DNA from: Streptomyces sp. NBC_00878
Lineage (GTDB): Bacteria > Actinomycetota > Actinomycetes > Streptomycetales > Streptomycetaceae
Assembly: GCF_026341515.1 (NCBI RefSeq)
Contig: NZ_JAPEOK010000001.1
Coordinates: forward strand, 3,100,001-3,164,000
Direction: 5' to 3'
Length of the DNA stretch: 64,000 bases
Shown here: in pieces, positions 54,455 to 63,136 of the stretch
Layout of the letters: each line of letters opens with the position of its first letter
Numbering within the stretch: the stretch's first letter is position 1
Program-made: the position numbers and the translations under genes
The notes under the pieces: generated by a model
The model's database searches: none
The model's input: the letters and a program-made list of their open reading frames with translations, nothing else
What the model was told of the DNA's origin: nothing

Positions 54455-55474
54455 TTACTCTGGGTTGTCCGCGAGGGATCTCGCCGCCCGGACGCAGTGA
54501 GCGAGCGCCTTGCGCGCGTACTCGGGGGAAGCGCCCGCGAGTCCGCACGACGGGGTGAGCGTGACCGCGTCCGCGAGAACCCCCGGATTCAGCCCCAGCC
54601 TGCGCCACAGCGTCCTGACACCCATGACGCTACCGGCAGGGTCTGACAATGGGGCATCCGTCCCCGGGACGACACCGGCGAAGAGCTTGGTCCCCCCTTC
54701 CACTGCTTCCCCGATCGCGTCGTCGTCACGCTCGGTGAGGAGAGCGAAGTCGAAGGAGACTGCGGTCGCCCCGGCCCTGCGCAACAGCGCGAACGGTACG
54801 TCGGGGGCGCACGAGTGCACGACGACCGGGCCGTCGGCCTGTACGCGGACGACGTCCCGCAGCGTGGCCTCGACGACTTGCCGGTCCACGGCCCGGTGGG
54901 TGCGATAGCCGCTCGCGGACCTCACGCGACCGCTCAGTACGGCGAAGAGGGACGGTTCGTCGAGTTGTAGGACGACGTCGGCGCCGGGCACGCGACGGCG
55001 TACCTCGGCGAGGTGTTCGCGCAGTCCCTCGGCGAGCGACCCTGCGAGGTCCCGGCAGGCTCCGGGGTCGGAGAGCGCCACCTCGCCGTTGCGCAGTTCC
55101 AGCGCGGCGGCGAGCGTCCAGGGGCCGACCGCCTGGACCTTCAGCGGGCCGTGGTAGCCCTGGGTGAACTCCTCCATGGCGTCGAGGTCTTCGCCGAGCC
55201 AGGACCGGGCCCGCTTGGTGTCCCGCCCCGGCCGGTCCCCGAGCCGCCAGCCGCTGGGCTCCACGCGCGCGTACAGCTCGGCGAGCATCCCGGCGGTCCG
55301 GCCGATCATGTCGGCGCCGGGGCCGCGCGCGGGCAGTTCCGCCAGGAACGGCATGCCCGTCTCGGGGCCCTCGAAGGTCCCGGTCACGGTCTTGGCGGCC
55401 TCCCGGGCGTCCCCGCCCGGCATCGACCCGATCCCGGTCGCGGGGCCAGGCCTGAACTCGCTGTTTTCGCTCAC
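54455..55474 (-). CDS. MetE C-terminal-domain-like protein (cobalamin-independent methionine synthase family)
   Basis: 339-residue stand-alone barrel of the uroporphyrinogen decarboxylase/MetE superfamily. ATGIGSMPGGDAREAAKTVT opens the protein; zinc ligands can be placed in VVVHSCAPDVP (His-x-Cys) and TLTPSCGLAGAS (Cys), and LQLDEPSLFAV supplies the acidic residues of the barrel. Full MetE is about 760 residues with two barrels, so this single-barrel form may use a methyl donor other than methyltetrahydrofolate polyglutamate. Start: GTG at 55474 with a weak ribosome binding site. It lies directly upstream of ligA; no methionine genes are nearby. Confidence 0.8.
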   Translation of the reverse strand: MSENSEFRPGPATGIGSMPGGDAREAAKTVTGTFEGPETGMPFLAELPARGPGADMIGRTAGMLAELYARVEPSGWRLGDRPGRDTKRARSWLGEDLDAMEEFTQGYHGPLKVQAVGPWTLAAALELRNGEVALSDPGACRDLAGSLAEGLREHLAEVRRRVPGADVVLQLDEPSLFAVLSGRVRSASGYRTHRAVDRQVVEATLRDVVRVQADGPVVVHSCAPDVPFALLRRAGATAVSFDFALLTERDDDAIGEAVEGGTKLFAGVVPGTDAPLSDPAGSVMGVRTLWRRLGLNPGVLADAVTLTPSCGLAGASPEYARKALAHCVRAARSLADNPE

Positions 55475-55509
55475 CCGCGCAGCCTACGTAATGCCCGCGG
55501 AACGGGATG

Positions 55510-55705
55510 CCACGGTTCGGGTCCGGGGTCGGGTTCGGGGCAGGTCCGAGGTCGGGTTCGGGGCAGGTCCGGGTCCGGGCCAGGGACCGGCTCGGGGGTC
55601 AGGCCAGGCCAGGCCAGGGTTCGGGTCCGGCTCCACGTCCAGGTTCCGGTCTTGGTCTCGGTCTCGGCCCCAGTCCCGGCCCCAGTCCCAGTCCCAGTCC
55701 CGGTC
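55510..55705. repeat. Low-complexity tandem array between the SDR and MetE-like genes
   Basis: Three successive short-repeat tracts: two copies of GGTCGGGTTCGGGGCAGGTC (from 55527 and 55550), about three copies of AGGCC (from 55601), and CCCAGT hexamers (55668-55700). The array almost fills the 229-base gap on the transcribed side of the SDR gene and reaches its stop codon. Confidence 0.75.
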
Positions 55706-56393
55706 AGCGGCCGGGGCGTACCGTCAGGTCGTTGATCTCCGCGTCCCGGGGCAGGTCGAGTGCCATGAGGATGGTCGTCGCGACGGACTCGGGGTCGATC
55801 CACTTCGAGGCGTCGTACTCCTTGCCCTCCTGCTGGTGGACCTTGGCCTGCATGGGGCTCGCGGTGCGGCCGGGATAGACGGTCGTGACGCGGACGCCGT
55901 TGGCGTGCTCCTCGTTGCGCAGGGAGTCGGCGAGGGCCTTCAGGCCGTGCTTGGACGCGGCGTACGCGGACCAGTCGGCGGAGGCGCGGAGGCCGGCGCC
56001 GGAGTTGACGAAGATCACATGGCCCTGGGTGACGCGGAGTTGGGGCAGGAAGTGACGGGTCAGCTCGGCGGGCGCGATCAGGTTCACGTTGAGCTGGTGA
56101 CGCCAGGTCTTGGGGGTCAGCTCGCCGACCGGCCCGAGGTCGACCACACCCGCCACGTGCAGGAGCGAGTCCACACGGTCGGGCAGCGTCTGGTGCGAGA
56201 AGGCCCAGGAGAGCCGGTCCGGGTCCGCCAGGTCACCGACGAGGGTCCCGGCCCCGGGGAACTCGGCGGCCAGCTCCTTCGCGCGGCCCGCGTCGCGCGC
56301 GTGCAGGACGAGTTCGTCCCCGCGCGCGTGGAGGCGTCGGGCGACGGCCGCGCCGATGCCGGAACCGGCCCCGGTGATCAGATGAGTAGCCAT
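55704..56393 (-). CDS. Short-chain dehydrogenase/reductase
   Basis: 229-residue classical SDR. ATHLITGAGSGIGAAVARRL is the nucleotide-binding motif (TGxxxGIG), LLHVAGVVDLGPV corresponds to the NNAG region, NSGAGL supplies Ser, and YAASKHGLKALADSL the catalytic Tyr-x-x-x-Lys. It binds NADP(H) probably, given RLHARGDELVLHARD after the second strand. Start: ATG at 56393 rather than 56402. Substrate unknown. Downstream lies a repeat array and the MetE-like gene on the same strand. Confidence 0.9.
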   Translation of the reverse strand: MATHLITGAGSGIGAAVARRLHARGDELVLHARDAGRAKELAAEFPGAGTLVGDLADPDRLSWAFSHQTLPDRVDSLLHVAGVVDLGPVGELTPKTWRHQLNVNLIAPAELTRHFLPQLRVTQGHVIFVNSGAGLRASADWSAYAASKHGLKALADSLRNEEHANGVRVTTVYPGRTASPMQAKVHQQEGKEYDASKWIDPESVATTILMALDLPRDAEINDLTVRPGR

Positions 56394-56464
56394 GCCCGCC
56401 ATGCTCGCACGCGAAGATCCGTCCGCCGCCGGGCACTACGGTCGGTGCCGCGGCATCCCTCGGC

Positions 56465-57004
56465 TCACTGCGTGCCCTGGCTCTCCTCCAGGTAGGCGAG
56501 CGCCCCGACGGGCTCCTCGGCGAAGAACACGAGGTCCGTCAGCGGCCTCGGCAGGAAGCCCTCGTCCTCCATGCGGCGGAACTGCTCCTTCAGGCCGTCG
56601 TAGAAACCCGCCGTGTTCAGCAGCACGACCGGCTTGTCCGTGTGCCCGTGCTTCTTCAGCTCCAGGATCTCGGTCGCCTCGTCGAGCGTGCCCGTACCCC
56701 CGACCATGACCACGACCGCGTCGGCCTTCTCCAGAAGCAGCGCTTTACGCTCGGCGAGGTCGCCCGCGATGACCATCTCGTCGGCTCCCGCGCGCGCTTT
56801 GGCGGCCAGGAACTCCACGGAGACGCCCAGCAGCCGCCCTCCCGCCTCCTGCACACCGTCGGCGACCACCTTCATGAGCCCGACGTCCGAACCGCCCCAC
56901 ACCAGCGTGTGCCCGCCCTTGCCGAGCAGCTCGGCGAACTGTCGGGCGGGACCGGTGTAGCGCTCGTCGAGGTCGGCGGCCGAGAGGAAGACACAGATAT
57001 TCAT
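56465..57004 (-). CDS. LOG-family protein (lysine decarboxylase-like fold)
   Basis: 179 residues. LOG proteins release cytokinin-type bases from nucleoside 5'-monophosphates. NICVFLSAADLDERYTGPAR at the start, LVWGGSDVGLMKVVADGVQE, and the active-site loop VVMVGGTGTLDEATEILELK are visible. The family motif PGGxGTxxE appears here as VGGTGTLDE, with Val for the first Pro. The motif's catalytic Glu and the Arg of AERKALLLE are present. Start: ATG at 57004. The physiological substrate in Streptomyces is unknown; it may salvage damaged nucleotides. Same strand as the methyltransferase upstream with a 47-base gap. Confidence 0.88.
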   Translation of the reverse strand: MNICVFLSAADLDERYTGPARQFAELLGKGGHTLVWGGSDVGLMKVVADGVQEAGGRLLGVSVEFLAAKARAGADEMVIAGDLAERKALLLEKADAVVVMVGGTGTLDEATEILELKKHGHTDKPVVLLNTAGFYDGLKEQFRRMEDEGFLPRPLTDLVFFAEEPVGALAYLEESQGTQ

Positions 57005-57051
57005 GGCTCCACGCTACGACCCGGCACTGACATCACGAGGCGGATCCGAGG

Positions 57052-57852
57052 TCACGGGCCGCCTCCGGCCGTGTGGGACACGGTCACGCGCATCTTCGAC
57101 TGGCGGTGCGGCAGCGTCTCCCAGTCGTCCATGAAACGGGCCGACAGGCCGTGTTTCCCGGCCAGTTCGACGAGGGTCTCCGTGCGGTAGTAGAAGTCCT
57201 CGTGCAGGACCTGGTGTTCCCTGCCCTCGGTCCGGTCGAAGGTGAAGTCGAAGAAGCCGCCGGGCGCGAGGATCCGGCCGACGTGCGCGAAGCACTCCTC
57301 GATGACGTCCGGCGGCGAGTGCGAGAACACGCTGTGCGCGTGCACCACGTCGAAGTGCGCGTCCGGCAGGAACGCGAACGTCAGGTCGTCGGTGAGCGTC
57401 AGATGGGGCAGCCGGGCCTGCAGGCCTTCCTGTACGAGGGTGTCCTGGGCCGCGATGAGGATGTCCGGCGAGATGTCGATCCCGTAGTAGTGGCCGTTCT
57501 CCAGGTAGTCGATGAACAGCCGCCCGGCGCGCAGGTTCCCGCAGCCGATCTCCAGCATCCGGTGCTCCGGCTTCAGCCCGTGCCGCACCAGATAGTCGAA
57601 CTGCATCAGGCCGATCTGTGTCCACCGGTCGCGGGACGGGTTGTGCCCCACCGCCGCCTCGGCGCCTCGCGCGGCGTCCGAGGCCATCACGGCCCGGTAG
57701 TACGCGATGTGGTCATGGCCGTACCTCAGCCGCAGCCAGGCGTCACGCGCGGCCCGGCGCGTGTGCGCGGGGACCCGCTCGGGATAGCGCAGGGCGTAGC
57801 GCACATGGTGGGTGAGGGTCGTGCGGTTACGGTTCAGGCGCGTGGCTCCCAT
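57052..57852 (-). CDS. SAM-dependent methyltransferase (class I)
   Basis: 266 residues. The SAM-binding motif I is MLEIGCGNLRAGRLFIDYLE (about residues 99-118), followed by YYGIDISPDILIAAQDTL (acid of motif post I), FDVVHAHSVFSHSPPDVIEE and LAPGGFFDFTFDRTEG. The N-terminal 75 residues are basic and helical (RYALRYPERVPAHTRRAARD). Substrate unknown; the fold resembles small-molecule or lipid methyltransferases. Start: ATG at 57852. Divergent from the DUF427 gene across a purine-rich 155-base spacer. Confidence 0.85.
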   Translation of the reverse strand: MGATRLNRNRTTLTHHVRYALRYPERVPAHTRRAARDAWLRLRYGHDHIAYYRAVMASDAARGAEAAVGHNPSRDRWTQIGLMQFDYLVRHGLKPEHRMLEIGCGNLRAGRLFIDYLENGHYYGIDISPDILIAAQDTLVQEGLQARLPHLTLTDDLTFAFLPDAHFDVVHAHSVFSHSPPDVIEECFAHVGRILAPGGFFDFTFDRTEGREHQVLHEDFYYRTETLVELAGKHGLSARFMDDWETLPHRQSKMRVTVSHTAGGGP

Positions 57853-58007
57853 GAGGACCTCCGCCGGAAGAAGCCAAGGAAGAAAGGGATGGAAGGCGAC
57901 AGAAAGGACGCACCTTCCGTCGTTGAGGACGGAAAGGAAGTAGGGAAGAACACGACAGCAGCCTGCGCTGTACAGGGCGAGACCGCTACCCGAGGAGGCC
58001 GAAAGCC

Positions 58008-58346
58008 ATGACCCAAGGCCATCGCATCACCGTCGAGCAGGGCACTGAGCACGTCCGTGTCGTGCGCGGCGGACAGGTGCTCGCGGAGAGCACGCGCCCG
58101 CTGCTGCTGCGCGAGACGGGCCTCCCCGTGCGCTACTACCTGCCCGTGGAGGACGTACGCCTCGAACTGCTGGCTCCGTCGGAGACCCGCACCCATTGCC
58201 CCTTCAAGGGCGACGCGTCCTACTGGTCGCTGCCGGACGCCCCCGACCTTGTCTGGACATACTCGGACCCGAAGCCGGAGGTCGCCGAGATCAAGGACCA
58301 CCTGTGCTTCTACGAAGTAGAAGTCGTCGCCCCTGAGCCCCGCTGA
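58008..58346 (+). CDS. DUF427 domain protein
   Basis: 112 residues, matching the single-domain DUF427 family: GHRITVEQGTEHVRVVRGGQ, LAESTRPLLLRETGLPVRYY, LPVEDVRLELLAPSETRTHC, PFKGDASYWSL and VAEIKDHLCFYEVEV. The Tyr, His-Cys-Pro and GxAxYW motifs are conserved in the family, whose function is not established. Start: ATG at 58008 with GAGGAGGCCGAAAGCC. It converges on mnmA with four bases between the stops. Confidence 0.9.
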   Translation: MTQGHRITVEQGTEHVRVVRGGQVLAESTRPLLLRETGLPVRYYLPVEDVRLELLAPSETRTHCPFKGDASYWSLPDAPDLVWTYSDPKPEVAEIKDHLCFYEVEVVAPEPR

Positions 58347-58350
58347 TCGG

Positions 58351-59481
58351 CTAGGCGAGCGCCGTCGCCGCGCGCGTCGTGGTCGCGATCGTCGCCGAGC
58401 CCACCACGCGCGTGTCGTCGTACAGGACGATCGCCTGGCCGGGGGCGACGCCGCGGACGGGCTCCTCGAAGCGCACGCGGAGCTCGCCGTCGACGAGTTC
58501 GGCGGTGACCGTCGTCTCGCCGCCGTGGGCGCGGAGCTGGGCCGTGTACGTCCCCGGGCCGGCCGGAGCGGCGCCGCACCAGCGGGGCTTGACGGCCGTC
58601 AGGGCCGAGACTCCCAGGGCGGCGGCGGGGCCGACCGTCACGGTGTTGTCCACGGGCGAGATGTCGAGGACGTACCGCGGCTTGCCGTCGGGGGCCGGGG
58701 TGCCGATGCGCAGGCCCTTGCGCTGGCCGATCGTGAAGCCGTACGCGCCCTCGTGGGTGCCGACGACCGTGCCGGACTCGTCGACGATGTCGCCCTCCGC
58801 CTTGCCCAGGTGCTTCGCGAGGAAGCCCTGGGTGTCGCCGTCGGCGATGAAGCAGATGTCGTGCGAGTCCGGCTTCTTGGCGACGGCGAGGCCCCGGCGC
58901 TCGGCCTCCTCGCGGATCTCGTCCTTCGTGGTGACCGTGTCGCCGAGCGGGAAGAGCGCGTGCGCGAGCTGGCGGTCGTCGAGCACGCCGAGGACGTACG
59001 ACTGGTCCTTGGCCATGTCGGAGGCGCGGTGCAGCTCGCGCGTGCCGTCCTCGCGCACGATCACCTGGGCGTAGTGGCCCGTGCAGACCGCGTCGAAGCC
59101 GAGGGCGAGGGCCTTGTCGAGCAGGGCCGCGAACTTGATCTTCTCGTTGCAGCGCAGGCAGGGGTTCGGGGTGCGGCCCGCCTCGTACTCGGCGACGAAG
59201 TCCTCGACCACGTCCTCGCGGAAGCGCTCGGCGAGGTCCCACACGTAGAACGGGATGCCGATGACGTCCGCGGCGCGGCGGGCGTCGCGCGAATCCTCGA
59301 TGGTGCAACAGCCACGCGCGCCCGTGCGGAACGATTGCGGGTTCGCCGAGAGGGCGAGGTGGACACCGGTCACGTCGTGCCCGGCTTCCGCGGCGCGGGC
59401 GGCGGCGACGGCGGAATCCACGCCGCCAGACATGGCGGCCAGTACACGGAGGGGGCGGGGGCGCTGCGAGGTCTCAGTCAT
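58351..59481 (-). CDS. mnmA: tRNA-specific 2-thiouridylase
   Basis: 376-residue ATP-dependent enzyme that 2-thiolates U34 of tRNA for Lys, Glu and Gln. The PP-loop is [14 protein letters not shown] (residues 16-29). The two catalytic cysteines are C111 in [16 protein letters not shown] and C210 in [11 protein letters not shown]. The central and C-terminal barrels follow, ending with [16 protein letters not shown]. Start: ATG at 59481. It takes sulfur from a cysteine desulfurase, whose gene lies at 60363 on the same strand, but an oppositely oriented amidase gene is placed between them. Confidence 0.96.
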   Translation of the reverse strand: MTETSQRPRPLRVLAAMSGGVDSAVAAARAAEAGHDVTGVHLALSANPQSFRTGARGCCTIEDSRDARRAADVIGIPFYVWDLAERFREDVVEDFVAEYEAGRTPNPCLRCNEKIKFAALLDKALALGFDAVCTGHYAQVIVREDGTRELHRASDMAKDQSYVLGVLDDRQLAHALFPLGDTVTTKDEIREEAERRGLAVAKKPDSHDICFIADGDTQGFLAKHLGKAEGDIVDESGTVVGTHEGAYGFTIGQRKGLRIGTPAPDGKPRYVLDISPVDNTVTVGPAAALGVSALTAVKPRWCGAAPAGPGTYTAQLRAHGGETTVTAELVDGELRVRFEEPVRGVAPGQAIVLYDDTRVVGSATIATTTRAATALA

Positions 59482-59541
59482 AACCCTTCAAGGGTACGGG
59501 TCCGCGGGAACCGGAGCCCACGAGTATCCGTTCGACAGGAC

Positions 59542-60246
59542 ATGCACGATCAGGTGGGGGAGACGGCCGGGGACACGGACCGGCGCATCGGACGCCGTGC
59601 GCTGCTCATCGGCGGGGCCGTGGCCGCCGTGGGCACCGGTGTGCTGGCCCGGGACGAGCTGGGGCGCATGTGGTGGCGGCTGCCGAGCGTGGAGAAGCCG
59701 CGCGAGGAAGGCGCGGTCGACTTCCGTGGCGCGCGCTGGATCGCGGCGTCCTCGGCGAACTGGCGGCGGGCGGACCGGCCCGACGACTTCGGCATAGACC
59801 GCGTGATCATCCATGTCACACAGGGCAGTTACCAGAGCGCGGTGAAGGTCTTCCAGGACCCGGGCCACGGCGCCGCCGCGCACTACATCGTCAGCAAGGA
59901 CGGCCGTGTCACGCAGATGATCCGCGAGCTGGACGTGGCGTTCCACGCGGGCAACCGCGAATTCAACGAGCGGAGCGTCGGCATCGAGCACGAGGGCTTC
60001 GTGGACCGCCCGGAAGACTTCACGGACGCGATGTACGAGGCCTCGGCCCGCCTGACGGCCCGGATCTGCGCCCGGTACGCCATCCCGGTCGACCGCGAGC
60101 ACATCATCGGCCATGTCGAGGTACCGGGCACGGACCACACGGACCCGGGCCCGCACTGGGACTGGAAAAAATACATACCCCTGGTCCGCGAGGCAGCCGA
60201 GCGGTCGGCCTCCCCGTCGGCGGAGCCGTCCACGCGCGGCGCGTAG
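59542..60246 (+). CDS. Tat-exported N-acetylmuramoyl-L-alanine amidase (Amidase_2)
   Basis: 234 residues. The twin-arginine signal DRRIGRRALLIGGAVAAVGT lies at residues 13-33. The T7-lysozyme/PGRP-type zinc amidase fold follows: VIIHVTQGSYQSAVKVFQDP (first zinc His), AAHYIVSKDGRVTQMI, VAFHAGNREFNERSVGIEHE and GHVEVPGTDHTDPGPHWDW (second zinc His and catalytic region). It should cleave peptidoglycan between MurNAc and L-Ala outside the cell. Start: ATG at 59542. Divergent from mnmA, convergent with the cysteine desulfurase gene. Confidence 0.9.
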   Translation: MHDQVGETAGDTDRRIGRRALLIGGAVAAVGTGVLARDELGRMWWRLPSVEKPREEGAVDFRGARWIAASSANWRRADRPDDFGIDRVIIHVTQGSYQSAVKVFQDPGHGAAAHYIVSKDGRVTQMIRELDVAFHAGNREFNERSVGIEHEGFVDRPEDFTDAMYEASARLTARICARYAIPVDREHIIGHVEVPGTDHTDPGPHWDWKKYIPLVREAAERSASPSAEPSTRGA

Positions 60247-60269
60247 GCGGGCGAGTGACGGCTGACGTC

Positions 60270-60325
60270 GCGCCCCGTCAGGGGCACGGGGAACTGCGCG
60301 CTCAGCCACGAACGACCCGCAGCCC
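60270..60325. repeat. Streptomyces intergenic repeat (CCCCGTCAGGGGCACGGGGA type)
   Basis: CGCCCCGTCAGGGGCACGGG followed by GAACTGCGCGCTCAGCCACG matches, in my memory, one of the commonest intergenic repeats of Streptomyces. It contains the hairpin CCCCGTCAGGGG and lies between two convergent genes, where it could terminate both. Confidence 0.7.
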
Positions 60326-60362
60326 TGCCCGCCGCATCCAGCGAAGCGAACCGGCGGAGCGC

Positions 60363-61532
60363 CTAGCTGAGGCCCGCCGTCCGAGCCCGTGCCACTGCCG
60401 GGCCGATCGCCTTCGCGACCGCCTCGACGTCCGTCTCCGTCGAGGTGTGGCCGAAGGAGAAGCGGAGGGTGCCGCGGGCCAGGTCCGGGCCGGTGCCGGT
60501 GGCGAGGAGGACGTGGCTGGGCTGGGCCACCCCCGCCGTGCACGCGGAACCCGTGGAGCACTCGATGCCCTGCGCGTCGAGCAGCAGGAGCAGCGAGTCG
60601 CCCTCGCAGCCGGGGAACATGAAGTGGGCGTTGGCGGGCAGCCGGCCCTCGTTCGACGGATCGCCGCCGAGGATCGCGTCCGGTACGGCCTTGCGGACGG
60701 CGTCGACCAGTTCGTCGCGCAGCCCGCCGATCTCGCGGACGAACCACGCGCGCTGCTCGGCGGCGGTCCGGCCCGCCACGGCGAACGCGGCGACGGCGGG
60801 CACGTCCAGCGTGCCGGAGCGTACGTGCCGCTCCTGGCCCCCGCCGTGCAGGACGGGTACGGGGCTGTACTCGCGGCCCAGCAGCAGCGCTCCGATGCCG
60901 TACGGGCCGCCGACCTTGTGGCCCGAGACGGTCATCGCGGCGAGGCCCGAGGCGCCGAAGTCGACGGGGATCTGACCGAAGGCCTGGACGGCGTCGGCGT
61001 GCAGCGGGATGTCGAACTCCCCTGCCACGTCGGCCAGTTCGCGGACCGGCATGACCGTACCGATCTCGTTGTTCGCCCACATGACGGTCACGAGGGCGAC
61101 GTCGTCGGGGTCACGCTCGATGGCCTCGCGGAGGGCCTCGGGGTGGACGCGGCCGTACCGGTCGACCGGGAGGTACTCGACCGTGGCGCCCTCGTGCTCG
61201 CCGAGCCAGTGGACCGCGTCGAGGACGGCGTGGTGCTCCACGGGGCTCGCGAGGACGCGGGTGCGGGCCGGGTCGGCGTCGCGGCGGGACCAGTACAGGC
61301 CCTTCACGGCGAGGTTGTCGGCCTCGGTGCCGCCGGAGGTGAAGACCACCTCGCTGGGGCGGGCGCCCAGGGCTTCCGCGAGGGTTTCGCGGCCTTCCTC
61401 GACCGTCCGGCGGGCGCGGCGGCCGGCGGCGTGGAGGGAGGAGGCGTTGCCGGTGACGGCGAACTGCGCGGTCATTGCCTCGACCGCCTCCGGGAGCATC
61501 GGGGTGGTCGCGGCGTGGTCGAGGTATGCCAT
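60363..61532 (-). CDS. iscS: Cysteine desulfurase
   Basis: 389-residue PLP enzyme that transfers sulfur from L-cysteine to acceptor proteins. [20 protein letters not shown] at the start, [13 protein letters not shown] (PLP contacts), [17 protein letters not shown]-Lys206 in [13 protein letters not shown], and persulfide Cys331 in [15 protein letters not shown]. The compact active-site loop fits the NifS/IscS-like actinobacterial type that pairs with MnmA. The symbol is chosen by family; it could equally be called nifS. Start: ATG at 61532. Confidence 0.92.
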   Translation of the reverse strand: MAYLDHAATTPMLPEAVEAMTAQFAVTGNASSLHAAGRRARRTVEEGRETLAEALGARPSEVVFTSGGTEADNLAVKGLYWSRRDADPARTRVLASPVEHHAVLDAVHWLGEHEGATVEYLPVDRYGRVHPEALREAIERDPDDVALVTVMWANNEIGTVMPVRELADVAGEFDIPLHADAVQAFGQIPVDFGASGLAAMTVSGHKVGGPYGIGALLLGREYSPVPVLHGGGQERHVRSGTLDVPAVAAFAVAGRTAAEQRAWFVREIGGLRDELVDAVRKAVPDAILGGDPSNEGRLPANAHFMFPGCEGDSLLLLLDAQGIECSTGSACTAGVAQPSHVLLATGTGPDLARGTLRFSFGHTSTETDVEAVAKAIGPAVARARTAGLS

Positions 61533-61674
61533 GGTAGGCCCGATTCTAGGGCCCGCTGCTTTCTGGCTCGGCCGGGCGGGTGTCGTTTGCGCCTGCCCTC
61601 AAGCCGGGGTGCCCCACCGGAGCTCTTGCCCAGCCCCTCTGACCGGGCACCCGGAGCCGGCGGCTGTGCCCGCC

Positions 61675-61715
61675 CTCCCCCACTCTCGACTTCGTTCGAG
61701 CGGGGGACCCCCATC
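61675..61715. repeat. Dispersed palindromic element, intergenic copy upstream of the cysteine desulfurase
   Basis: CTCCCCCACTCTCGACTTCG then TTCGAGCGGGGGACCCCCAT is almost the same as the copy at 25161. The other 180 bases of this gap (61533-61760) show no gene. Confidence 0.8.
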
Positions 61716-61760
61716 GCCCTGCGGAACCCCTGCCCACAGCAGTTGTAGGCGGCTGCCGCC

Positions 61761-62030
61761 TCAGAAGCTCCAGGACAGCGTGCTGTCCGCCGACATGAAG
61801 GCCAGGAGGACCAGGAGGTCGGCGATTCCCAGGGCGAGGCCCAGGAACGCGCGGCCGCGGCGCGTGGTGCCCCGGTAGAGGGCCGTCGAGGCGAGGGCGA
61901 TGGCGACGGGGCCGAGGAAGATGTTCAGGGCCAGCAGGCCGACGAGGCCCAGGATGAACGACGCGACGGCCATGCCGTCGGCGTCACGGACAGTACTCCG
62001 GAGCCGCGGGGCGGCGGTGGTGAGTTCCAT
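61761..62030 (-). CDS. Small membrane protein (DUF4190-like)
   Basis: 89 residues. MELTTAAPRLRSTVRDADGM precedes two hydrophobic helices: MAVASFILGLVGLLALNIFL and FLGLALGIADLLVLLAFMSA, joined by a YRGTTRRGR loop. The AxxSFxLGLxGL pattern is that of DUF4190-like proteins. Start: ATG at 62030. No enzymatic motif. Second of two small membrane protein genes in tandem. Confidence 0.75.
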   Translation of the reverse strand: MELTTAAPRLRSTVRDADGMAVASFILGLVGLLALNIFLGPVAIALASTALYRGTTRRGRAFLGLALGIADLLVLLAFMSADSTLSWSF

Positions 62031-62113
62031 GTGTCTGCTCCCAACAGGCAGTCGAACGTGGACAGTTGGAGGGTTGGAGGGCGGGCGGTGGCCGCGTCGG
62101 AGAATTTCGGGGT

Positions 62114-62278
62114 TCAGCTCGACGTCTCGCGGCGTCGGCCGAGGCGCTCACGGACCGCGAAGACGGTCAGCCACACCCCGATGACGGCCGCGGCGACGAG
62201 GGTGAACGAGAGCGGGGCGTGGGCGACGGTGCCGAGCATGAGGCCCAGCAGCAGGAGCGCCGCGACGAGGAACAGCAT
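62114..62278 (-). CDS. Very small membrane protein (54 aa)
   Basis: MLFLVAALLLLGLMLGTVAH then APLSFTLVAAAVIGVWLTVF and a basic end AVRERLGRRRETSS: two hydrophobic helices in a 54-residue frame with normal Streptomyces codon use. The ATG at 62278 follows a GAGAGGCATCTC ribosome binding site. It lies divergent from the TetR gene at 62471 and 83 bases before the second small membrane gene, so both may be targets of that regulator. Unnamed. Confidence 0.65.
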   Translation of the reverse strand: MLFLVAALLLLGLMLGTVAHAPLSFTLVAAAVIGVWLTVFAVRERLGRRRETSS

Positions 62279-62390
62279 GAGATGCCTCTCGTGGAAGTCC
62301 GGCGAGTCGCCGTGTCCGGTCCGTACAGCTCCGTACGTTCCGGATGCCCCCGGATGCCCCAGGGACTCGACAACTCGGTGAACGCTTGTG

Positions 62391-62462
62391 GTAACAACTG
62401 TTCACTGAATCCAGAGTCTAGCGCGCCCTACGACTTTCCCTCTACAGAGAACAGTTGTTAAC
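62391..62462. promoter_or_regulatory. Paired TetR operator
   Basis: GTAACAACTGTTCAC (62391-62405) and GAGAACAGTTGTTAAC (62447-62462) are inverted copies of one site, each with the inner palindrome AACANNTGTT. The second site ends four bases before the TetR start codon, and the first lies towards the divergent small membrane gene. Strong AT-rich motifs in this position fit autoregulation. Confidence 0.8.
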
Positions 62463-62470
62463 TACATGGC

Positions 62471-63088
62471 ATGAGTCACACCCTCGGCATCCGGCAGGCC
62501 CAGAAACAGAAGACCCGACAGGCGTTCCTGGACGCCGCGTTGGGCCTGCTGGAGGAGCAGAGCCTCAGCAGTCTGGGCCTGCGCGAGGTCACCCGGGCCG
62601 TCGGCGTCGCCCCGACCGCCTTCTACCGGCACTTCCACTCGACCGCGGATCTCGGGGTCGCCCTGGTCGAGGAGGCGCTGGGCAGCCTGCACCCGATGAT
62701 CGCCGGCACCGTGTCCGCGGCCTGCGAGAGCGACGAACGCATCAACCGGGCCGTTGCCCTGATCGCCCGTCATGTGCGTGAGCATCCCGCGCACATCCGT
62801 TTCATCGCACGCGAACGCAACGGCGGCGTACAGAAGGTCCGGGCCGCGATCGCGGAGCAGATGGACCGGTTCACCGCCGAGGTGCGGACCGAACTGGCCA
62901 AGCAGCCCGAGTCGGCCGGCTGGAGCGACGACGACCTGCTGATGCTCGCCGGCCTGTACGTCGACCAGATGCTGATGACCGCCAGTACGTTCCTGGAGGC
63001 GGCCCCCGAGGAACAGGACCAGGTGGCCCGGGTGGCCACCCGCCGGATGCTGCTGATCGCCATCGGCCGCCGCCACTGGCTGGGCTGA
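62471..63088 (+). CDS. TetR-family regulator
   Basis: 205 residues. Helix-turn-helix: QKTRQAFLDAALGLLEEQSL, then LGLREVTRAVGVAPTAFYRH and FHSTADLGVALVEE (residues 13-65). The rest is a ligand-binding domain resembling FabR/fatty-acid responsive TetR proteins (ARHVREHPAHIRFIARERNG). Start: ATG at 62471. Paired operators lie immediately upstream; the likely targets are itself and the divergent small membrane protein genes. Confidence 0.9.
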   Translation: MSHTLGIRQAQKQKTRQAFLDAALGLLEEQSLSSLGLREVTRAVGVAPTAFYRHFHSTADLGVALVEEALGSLHPMIAGTVSAACESDERINRAVALIARHVREHPAHIRFIARERNGGVQKVRAAIAEQMDRFTAEVRTELAKQPESAGWSDDDLLMLAGLYVDQMLMTASTFLEAAPEEQDQVARVATRRMLLIAIGRRHWLG

Positions 63089-63136
63089 CGCCCCGTCGAC
63101 CCCCGGCCTCGCCGCGCACGCGCGCGGACACGACCT

